Shown here: in pieces, positions 58,397 to 64,000 of the stretch
How the letters are laid out: each line of letters begins with the position of its first letter
How positions within the stretch are numbered: the first letter of the stretch is position 1
NCBI GenBank assembly: GCA_035637115.1
Contig: DASPXV010000129.1
Location: 1-64,000, forward strand
DNA length: 64,000 bases
From: JAICSD01 sp035637115
GTDB lineage: Bacteria > Acidobacteriota > Vicinamibacteria > Vicinamibacterales > 2-12-FULL-66-21
Direction: 5' to 3'
Notes under the pieces: generated by a model
What the model was told of the DNA's origin: nothing
The model's input: the letters and a program-made list of their open reading frames with translations, nothing else
Database searches by the model: none
Translations under genes and position numbers: made by a program

Positions 58397-58868
58397 CGAC
58401 TCGCTTCTTTTTCTTCCGCCCCTTCTTTGCCGCGCGGGCGCCGAGCTCGCGGAGCCCTTCCACCTCGGTGATCATCAGCAGCGGCTGCAGCGGATCGCGA
58501 AGCAGATTGAACAGATCCCCGCGCGCGGTCCGGCCGTAGACGTCGTGGCCGTCCGTCAGCAGCGTCAGGGCGCCGCCGCCGCCAATCGTCTCGAACAGCC
58601 GCAGGCCGAATTGCGCGCGGAGCGTATCCAGCAGGCGCCGTAGCTGCGCTGCTGAAACGCCCTGCCGGCGGAGCTCGGCGAGCACCAGCAACTCGAGCAG
58701 ATCGACAGGCGTGTATCGCCGCTCGGTGTAGCCGCCGCGCGCGGTTTTCTTCGGCGCGATGTGCGAGGCGAAGAGCCGCTTGTCGTCCCACCACTGCAGC
58801 TGTCGCGCCGTGAGGCCAGTCATCGCCGCAACTTCCCGCGAGGTGTACGTACTCTTCAGCTGAGTCAC
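58389..58868 (-). CDS. MerR-family transcriptional regulator
   Basis: A 159-residue regulator with the MerR helix-turn-helix YTSREVAAMTGLTARQLQWWDDKRL and wing YTERRYTPVDLLELLVLAELRRQGVS. The middle LRRLLDTLRAQFGLRL acts as the dimer helix. The C-terminus ends in a Lys/Arg cluster and no metal-binding cysteines are seen. The start overlaps the pterin dehydratase stop by ATGA. Confidence 0.88.
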   Translation of the reverse strand: MTQLKSTYTSREVAAMTGLTARQLQWWDDKRLFASHIAPKKTARGGYTERRYTPVDLLELLVLAELRRQGVSAAQLRRLLDTLRAQFGLRLFETIGGGGALTLLTDGHDVYGRTARGDLFNLLRDPLQPLLMITEVEGLRELGARAAKKGRKKKKRVAR

Positions 58869-59146
58869 ACGAGGTCGTCCACCTTGCGCGCGCCGTCGAA
58901 GTCCTTCTGCGTCAATCCGCCTTCGCTGTGTGTGCTGAACACGAGCGTCACCCGCTTGTAGTTGATGGTGATGTCGGGATGATGATCCGCCGCTTCGGCG
59001 TCGAACGCGAGCCTCGTCACGAAGGAGATCGCATCCGGAAAGCCGCCGAGCGTGTATTGCTTGCGGATCGCCTGGCCGTCCCGTACCCAGCCGTCGAGCG
59101 TCGCAAGCTGTTCCTCAATCTGTGGGTCTGAAAGGCGCTTCGCCAT
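58865..59146 (-). CDS. pterin-4a-carbinolamine dehydratase (PCD/DCoH)
   Basis: A 93-residue protein of normal family length. The catalytic motif is AEAADHHPDITINYKRVTL, with LDGWVRDGQAIRKQYTLGGF upstream. PCD dehydrates 4a-hydroxytetrahydrobiopterin. No phenylalanine hydroxylase is adjacent; instead a MerR gene is coupled downstream. The divergent gap upstream carries the 32-bp palindromic repeats. Confidence 0.93.
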   Translation of the reverse strand: MAKRLSDPQIEEQLATLDGWVRDGQAIRKQYTLGGFPDAISFVTRLAFDAEAADHHPDITINYKRVTLVFSTHSEGGLTQKDFDGARKVDDLV

Positions 59147-59164
59147 CCCCGGAGCATACCGAAA

Positions 59165-59277
59165 ACGGGGACAGTCCCCGTTTCGGGTTTCGGGAAACGG
59201 GGACAGTCCCCGTTTTGGGTTTTGGGAAACGGGGACAGTCCCCGTTTTGGGTTTTGGGAAACGGGGACTGTCCCCGT
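59165..59277. repeat. four palindromic repeats at exact 32-bp period
   Basis: Four copies of ACGGGGACAGTCCCCGT start at 59165, 59197, 59229 and 59261. Each is an 8-bp perfect dyad around one central base (A in three, T in the last). Linkers are near-identical TTTTGGGTTTTGGGA sequences. The array occupies the gap between divergent PCD and TetR genes. GGGGACAGTCCCC palindromes are known to me as dispersed repeats in several environmental phyla. Confidence 0.92.
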
Positions 59278-59307
59278 TTTGGAACCCGCCTATGGGCGCG
59301 AACGTCT

Positions 59308-59334
59308 AACGCTGTTAGAATAGTGAACAGCGTT
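59308..59334. promoter_or_regulatory. operator for the TetR regulator
   Basis: AACGCTGTT (59308-59316) and AACAGCGTT (59326-59334) are perfect 9-bp inverted arms separated by nine bases. The right arm covers the -35 region of the promoter, the usual arrangement for autorepression by a TetR protein. Confidence 0.65.
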
Positions 59335-59351
59335 CAGCGGTGCAGTAGAAT
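59323..59351 (+). promoter_or_regulatory. promoter of the TetR-RND efflux operon
   Basis: GTGAAC (59323-59328) and TAGAAT (59346-59351) are separated by 17 bp. Transcription would begin near 59358, before the TTG start at 59382. Confidence 0.5.
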
Positions 59352-59381
59352 ATTAGCTCTAACCCAAAAGGAATCAACAAC

Positions 59382-60053
59382 TTGGGCCTAAAAGAACGGC
59401 AGGAACGAGACCGCGAGACGGTCTCCCGGGCGATCCTCGATGCGGCACGGGAGCTGTTCGTTCGCGACGGGTACGACGAGGTCTCGATCCGCAAAATCGC
59501 CGAGCGCATCGAATACAGCCCCGCCGCGATTTACAGCTATTTCTCGAGCAAGGACGACATTTTCTTCGCGCTCGCCGAAGAGGGCTTCCGGCTCCTCTTT
59601 TCGTACGGCGGGTCGCCGCGCCCTGCCGCGAACGCCGCCGACGCATTGCGGGAGATGTTCTGGCGCTACTACGAATTCAGCAAGGAGCATCCGGAGTACT
59701 TCGCGCTGATGTTCCTGGATCGCAGCGTGCCGCGGATCAGCCGCAACTGGGAGCGCTTCGGCTTCGTTGGCGAGATGAAGCACGACATGGTCCTGCGCAT
59801 CCAGGACGCGATCAATGCCGGCGCGTGCGCGCCGGACACGCCGCCGCACGTCGTCTTCCGCCTCCTGTTGACGGCCGTGCATGGTGCCGCGACGCTGCGG
59901 TTGTGCGACCGGCTCGCGCCGGGCGAGGACGCCGACGTGCTCGCCCACGCTGTCATCGACACCATGCTCTCAGGCCTGCAGGCAGGGGCGGGCCGTAACG
60001 TCAATCTTCCCCTGTGCACCATTCATCCCGTGAGTGAGGACAAGCAGTCATGA
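59382..60053 (+). CDS. TetR-family repressor of the efflux operon
   Basis: A 223-residue regulator with a TTG start and AAGGA upstream. The N-terminal helix-turn-helix is typical (AILDAARELFVRDGYDEVSIRKIAERIEYSPAAIYSYFSSKDDIF). The ligand domain has a WHG-type C-terminal region (LLLTAVHGAATLRLCDRL). It overlaps the membrane-fusion gene by four bases, so it probably represses its own operon through the dyad at 59308-59334. Confidence 0.92.
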   Translation: MGLKERQERDRETVSRAILDAARELFVRDGYDEVSIRKIAERIEYSPAAIYSYFSSKDDIFFALAEEGFRLLFSYGGSPRPAANAADALREMFWRYYEFSKEHPEYFALMFLDRSVPRISRNWERFGFVGEMKHDMVLRIQDAINAGACAPDTPPHVVFRLLLTAVHGAATLRLCDRLAPGEDADVLAHAVIDTMLSGLQAGAGRNVNLPLCTIHPVSEDKQS

Positions 60054-61255
60054 ATCGTTCGTTGGAACTTCGTGTGCTCTCAGGCGCCGCACTGGTCGCG
60101 GCGCTCTTCTCCGCGGCGTGCAGCGTCGAACGCACGAGCGCCGCGGCTCCGGCGGAGCCGGCGCCCATCGCCGTCCGTGTCGCAGAGGTCCAGAGCCAGC
60201 CGATCGATCGCTTCCTGCGCGTAACCGGATCCCTGGCTGCCGACGAGAAGGCGGATGTGGCGGCGGAAACTGCCGGCCGCGTCATCGGCACGCCCGTGGA
60301 GCGCGGGACGCATGTCACCGCCGGCACGGTGCTGATTCGCATCTCGGGAACAGAAGCGGACGCGGCGCTGCGTGAGGCCGAGGCCAATGCCGCGCAGCTC
60401 GAAGCGCGGCTCGGCCTCAACGCCGCTCAGACCTTCGAGGCCCTGAAGGTGCCCGACGTGTTGAATGCGAAGGCATCGCTCGATTGGGCGGAGGCAGATT
60501 TCAACCGCATCAAGGCGCTGCTCGAACAGAAAGTCGTTTCGCAGGCCGAGTACGACCAGAGGCTCACGCACGTGCAGGCAGCGCGGCAGCAGTACCAGAC
60601 GGCGCAGAACGCGGCGCAGCAGTCGTTCCGCTCGCTGCAGGCCGCGCGCGCCCGCGTCGATCTCGCGCGCAAGTCGGCGGCTGACACGGTCGTGCGCGCA
60701 CCGTTCTCCGGCATCGTCGCCGAACGGCTCGTCAGCACTGGCGATTACGTCTCCCGCGGCATGAAGGTCGCCACGGTGGTCCGCATCGATCCGGTGCGAG
60801 TCGAGCTGACGGTTCCGGAACAGTACCTCTCGCACGTGAAGACGGGCCAGGCCGTCCGTCTTACGGTGGATGCCTATCCCGGCGAAGTATTCAACGCGAA
60901 AGTTCGGTTCGTCTCTCCCGCGTTGAAGGCGGATCAACGAGCTCTCACCGTGGAAGCCGTGGCGCCGAACGCGGACGGCCGGCTGAAGCCCGGGCTCTTC
61001 GCGACGGCGCTGCTGCAGCAGCCGGAACCGGCGCCGGCGATGCTCGTCCCCGCGACGGCCGTCGAGACCGTGTCAGGCACGAGCCACGTGTACGCGGTCA
61101 CCGCGGATCGTAAGGTGGAAGACCGCATCGTGACGCTCGGCGAGAAGGTGGGCGATCGGACCGAGATCTCCTCAGGCGTGAAAGCGGGAGAGCGCATCGT
61201 TGCGAACCCGCGCGGCAAGCTCGTGGACGGCGTCCGCGTCCAGATCGAAGGATGA
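60050..61255 (+). CDS. RND efflux periplasmic adaptor (HlyD family) lipoprotein
   Basis: A 401-residue membrane fusion protein. The signal ends LVAALFSAACS, a lipobox-like site with Cys24. Then come the beta-barrel/lipoyl half (VTGSLAADEKADVAAETAGRV), a long alpha hairpin (about 100-215), the second lipoyl half (APFSGIVAERLVSTGDYVSRG) and a C-terminal beta domain. It joins the RND pump seven bases downstream to an outer-membrane channel not present here. Confidence 0.93.
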   Translation: MNRSLELRVLSGAALVAALFSAACSVERTSAAAPAEPAPIAVRVAEVQSQPIDRFLRVTGSLAADEKADVAAETAGRVIGTPVERGTHVTAGTVLIRISGTEADAALREAEANAAQLEARLGLNAAQTFEALKVPDVLNAKASLDWAEADFNRIKALLEQKVVSQAEYDQRLTHVQAARQQYQTAQNAAQQSFRSLQAARARVDLARKSAADTVVRAPFSGIVAERLVSTGDYVSRGMKVATVVRIDPVRVELTVPEQYLSHVKTGQAVRLTVDAYPGEVFNAKVRFVSPALKADQRALTVEAVAPNADGRLKPGLFATALLQQPEPAPAMLVPATAVETVSGTSHVYAVTADRKVEDRIVTLGEKVGDRTEISSGVKAGERIVANPRGKLVDGVRVQIEG

Positions 61256-61262
61256 CGTCATC

Positions 61263-64000
61263 ATGCAGTGGCTAGCCGCAATTTCCGTCAAGCGCCCCGT
61301 CTTCGCGAGCGTCCTCATTCTCGCGCTCACCGTCATCGGTGCGTTCTCGTTCACCAGGCTCGGCCTGGATCGCTTCCCGAAGGTGGATTTCCCCACTGTC
61401 GTTGTCACCACTCGCTTGCCTGGCGCCGCGCCCGAGGAAGTCGAGACGGAGATCTCCGACAAAATCGAGGAAGCGGTCAACACCATCAGTGGCATCGACG
61501 AGCTGCGTTCGACCTCCTCGGAGGGGGTGTCGACCGTCATCATCTCCTTCTTGTTGGAAAAGAACGTTGACGTCGCCTCGCAGGAAGTTCGCGATCGCGT
61601 AAACCGCGTGCTGCCGGTGCTTCCGAAGAACATCCAGCAGCCGACGGTCGAGAAATTCGATCCCGATTCCGCGCCCGTGATGACGCTCGCGGTGTCTGCC
61701 GACAAGCCGATTCGCGACATCACGGAGTACGCGGACAAGACGCTGCGCCGTCAGCTCGAAAGCGTGAACGGCGTCGGTCAGGTCCTCGTCATCGGCGGCC
61801 GGCAGCGCCAGGTCAACGTCACGCTGGATCCCGCGCGTCTCCAGGGGCACAACCTCACGGTTACGGACGTCTCGCGCGCGCTTCAGGCGCAGAATGCCGA
61901 AATCCCCGGCGGCCGCGTCGAGGCAGGCGCGACGCAGATGACGCTGCGGACGCGCGGTCGCGTTCAATCCGTCCAGGAATTCGGCGACGTCGTCATTACC
62001 GAACGCGATGGACATCCGATCCTGTTGCGCGACGTCGGCACAGTCGAAGACGGAATGGCTGACGCGGCCACACGTGCCAATGTGAACGGGAAGCCGACTG
62101 TTCTCCTGTCCATTCGCCGTCAGTCCGGCATCAACACCGTCCAGATGGTCGACGCGGTGAAGGAACGTCTCGCCGACATCAAGGAAGTCACGCCGCCCGG
62201 ATACAACGTCGTGATCGTGCGCGATCTGTCGGAATTCATTCGCGCGTCGATCGACACAGTCGAGGAGCACCTCGTCGTCGGCTCAGTACTCGCGGCGCTC
62301 GTCGTCCTCGTGTTCCTCTGGAACTGGCGCTCGACCATCATCGCGGCGATCGCGATCCCGACCTCGATCATCGCGACGTTCGGCCTCGTCTGGTACGAGG
62401 ACTTCACGTTGAACTCGATGACGATGCTGGCGCTGACGCTCGCCGTCGGCATCGTCATTGATGACGCGATCGTCGTGCTCGAGAACATCTATCGCTTCGT
62501 GGACGAGAAGGGCATGGCGCCAATGGAGGCGGCCATCCAGGCGACGCGTGAGATCGGTCTGGCGGTTCTCGCGACCACGCTGTCCCTCGTCGCGATCTTC
62601 GTTCCGGTTGGATTCATGGGCGGCATCGTCGGCCGATTCATGAAGAGCTTCGGGCTGACGATGTCGTTCGCAATCCTCGTGTCGCTGCTGGTGAGCTTCA
62701 CGCTGACGCCGATGCTCTCGGCGCGATGGATCAAGAACAAGAAGGAGAAGAACGAGAAGTCGTCGCGCGAAGGCCGCTTCTTCCGTCCGATCGACGCCCG
62801 ATATACCCGGACGCTCGCGTGGGCGCTTCGGCATCGCGCGGTCGTCGCCGGCATGGCCGTGCTGATCCTGCTGAGCAGCGTTCCGCTGTTCCTGGTCGCG
62901 AACAAGAACTTCCTGCCGAACGACGACCAGTCGGAGTTCGAGGTTGGAATCCGCGCGGCCGAAGGGGCGAGCATCGATTCGACCGAGCTGATCGCCAATC
63001 GTATCGCATCCGGGATCCGGGTGCTGCCCGAAGTGGACTACACGCTGGTGACCATCGCTGACGATCCCGCGAAGACGCCGAACTCCGGCACGATCTACGT
63101 ACGGCTGAAGCCGCTCGGTGCGCGCAAGCGCGACCAGTTCGCGGTCATGAACGACGTGCGTGCGAACGTGGTCCCGAAGTTCGCGTCGGCCAACCTGCGC
63201 ACCGGCGTTCGTCCCGTTGCGACGATCGGCGGCGGGGGCAATCAAAATGCGGAAATCCAGTTCACGATTAACGGACCGGATCTCGGCAACCTCGAGACAT
63301 TCGCCGCGGCGATTGCCGGGCAGGCGCGCAAAACGCCGGGTGTCGTGGACGTGGATACGTCCCTGAACGTCGGTAAGCCGGAGCTGTCAGTGCGTCTCGA
63401 TCGCCTGAAGGCCGCTGACCTTGGGGTCGAGGTGGCGGATGCTGCCGAAGCGCTGCGGCTCCTCGTCGGCGGCGACCAGGTGACCACATACAATGAGGGA
63501 GGCGAACAGTACGAGGTGCACGTCCGCGCACTCGCGAGCGGGCGTGCGTCGGCCAATGGCATCGGCCAGCTGACGGTCCCCTCGAAGAGAGTTGGTGCGG
63601 TGCCGCTTGAGAACATCGCGGATCTGACCGCCGGCACTGCGCCGAGCAACGTCGATCGACTGAACCGGCAGCGGCAGGTGACGATCTATGCCGGCCTGCT
63701 GCCCGGCGTGTCGCAGACCCCCGCGATGGACGCGATGCGGCGCGCCGCCGAATCGCTGAATATGGGCGCGGGCTACAGCACGCGCTTCGCCGGCAGGTCC
63801 CGCGAGCTGGGCCGCGCGGCGCAGAACTTCCTGATTGCCTTCGTGCTGTCGCTCGTGTTCATGTACTTGATCCTTGCTGCGCAGTTCGAATCGTGGCTGC
63901 ATCCAATCACGATCCTGCTGTCGCTGCCGCTCACGCTGCCGTTCGCGCTGTTGTCAATCATCATCACGCGGCAGTCATTGAACATCTTTTCGGCGCTCGG
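61263..64000 (+). CDS. RND multidrug efflux transporter (AcrB/HAE1 type), truncated by window end
   Basis: At least 912 residues are visible, running off the right edge. The protein starts MQWLAAISVKRPVFASVLIL. The porter domain has LPGAAPEEVETEISDKIEEAV. TM4 carries the proton-relay Asp pair in LAVGIVIDDAIVVLENIYRF, and GFMGGIVGRFMKSFGLTMSF follows. The second half begins after about residue 500, and FVLSLVFMYLILAAQFESWLHP is near the edge. It exports small molecules using the proton gradient. Confidence 0.95.
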   Translation, partial: MQWLAAISVKRPVFASVLILALTVIGAFSFTRLGLDRFPKVDFPTVVVTTRLPGAAPEEVETEISDKIEEAVNTISGIDELRSTSSEGVSTVIISFLLEKNVDVASQEVRDRVNRVLPVLPKNIQQPTVEKFDPDSAPVMTLAVSADKPIRDITEYADKTLRRQLESVNGVGQVLVIGGRQRQVNVTLDPARLQGHNLTVTDVSRALQAQNAEIPGGRVEAGATQMTLRTRGRVQSVQEFGDVVITERDGHPILLRDVGTVEDGMADAATRANVNGKPTVLLSIRRQSGINTVQMVDAVKERLADIKEVTPPGYNVVIVRDLSEFIRASIDTVEEHLVVGSVLAALVVLVFLWNWRSTIIAAIAIPTSIIATFGLVWYEDFTLNSMTMLALTLAVGIVIDDAIVVLENIYRFVDEKGMAPMEAAIQATREIGLAVLATTLSLVAIFVPVGFMGGIVGRFMKSFGLTMSFAILVSLLVSFTLTPMLSARWIKNKKEKNEKSSREGRFFRPIDARYTRTLAWALRHRAVVAGMAVLILLSSVPLFLVANKNFLPNDDQSEFEVGIRAAEGASIDSTELIANRIASGIRVLPEVDYTLVTIADDPAKTPNSGTIYVRLKPLGARKRDQFAVMNDVRANVVPKFASANLRTGVRPVATIGGGGNQNAEIQFTINGPDLGNLETFAAAIAGQARKTPGVVDVDTSLNVGKPELSVRLDRLKAADLGVEVADAAEALRLLVGGDQVTTYNEGGEQYEVHVRALASGRASANGIGQLTVPSKRVGAVPLENIADLTAGTAPSNVDRLNRQRQVTIYAGLLPGVSQTPAMDAMRRAAESLNMGAGYSTRFAGRSRELGRAAQNFLIAFVLSLVFMYLILAAQFESWLHPITILLSLPLTLPFALLSIIITRQSLNIFSAL

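Noticed and set aside
59165..59277. A CRISPR array
   Set aside because: Unit plus linker repeats exactly, so there are no unique spacers. The units are perfect palindromes and there are no cas genes.
1..64000. tRNA or rRNA genes and tRNA-linked attachment sites
   Set aside because: No cloverleaf-like or rRNA-like stretch was noticed in the intergenic gaps, which are mostly under 200 bp. A covariance-model scan was not possible here.

Overview
The window is GC-rich, densely packed DNA from what looks like an environmental, non-model bacterium, most likely an Acidobacteriota (Vicinamibacteria-like). This is an inference from the gene mix (DUF1800/DUF1501 pair, SYLF protein, M14 peptidase and amidohydrolases, YtcJ-type enzymes, a long Tad locus) and from the style of the intergenic repeats; no rRNA marker is present. 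No tRNA, rRNA, CRISPR array, integrase or transposase was seen. Genes are tightly coupled, with many ATGA or TGATG overlaps.

Layout. 1-1819: end of a 2-oxoacid dehydrogenase locus (E2 start, lpdA, small membrane protein). 1906-8809: the most interesting locus. An NtrC-type sigma-54 activator is followed by a 332-bp gap with two 16-bp dyads spaced 21 bp apart and a sigma-54-like promoter. Then come a radical SAM/SPASM maturase, three very short peptide genes (28, 31 and 31 codons), a peptide-binding lipoprotein and a histidine kinase. This reads as a self-contained, two-component-controlled RiPP pathway; I do not recognise the peptide family. 8828-10270: small protein, HU, queF and an Smr protein. 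10282-22460: one long leftward Tad/Flp pilus operon (two Flp pilins, CpaA, TadE, CpaB, CpaC, TadG-like, CpaE, CpaF, TadB, TadC, DUF192, an AAA ATPase and a methyltransferase-like membrane protein). It starts at a near-consensus sigma-54 promoter; a second, divergent one drives a small membrane protein and a receiver-like repeat protein. 24441-30046: a two-gene SNF2 helicase plus N6-adenine methyltransferase pair, probably defence, with a third sigma-54-like site just upstream.

30059-38529: respiratory and sulfur functions: a ferredoxin-NrfD fusion plus molybdopterin oxidoreductase, a GAF protein with a dead kinase domain, a TSUP exporter with DUF1634, an MBL-rhodanese protein and a cysteine dioxygenase-like protein. 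38537-46828: SYLF, panE, an amino-acid permease, two amidohydrolases, an M14 peptidase and a 7TM protein. 46822-53840: a permease, a Rieske oxygenase, a GcvT-like protein and two FAD oxidoreductases, perhaps a methylated-amine pathway. 53919-59146: DUF1800/DUF1501, a D-threonine-aldolase-like enzyme, an orphan microcompartment shell protein, a MerR regulator and a pterin dehydratase. 59165-64000: a four-copy 32-bp palindromic repeat, then a TetR-controlled RND efflux operon running off the window.

Repeats: four arrays of 7-bp units, unrelated in sequence but identical in period, occupy intergenic gaps, and two of them run through stop or start codons of flanking genes.
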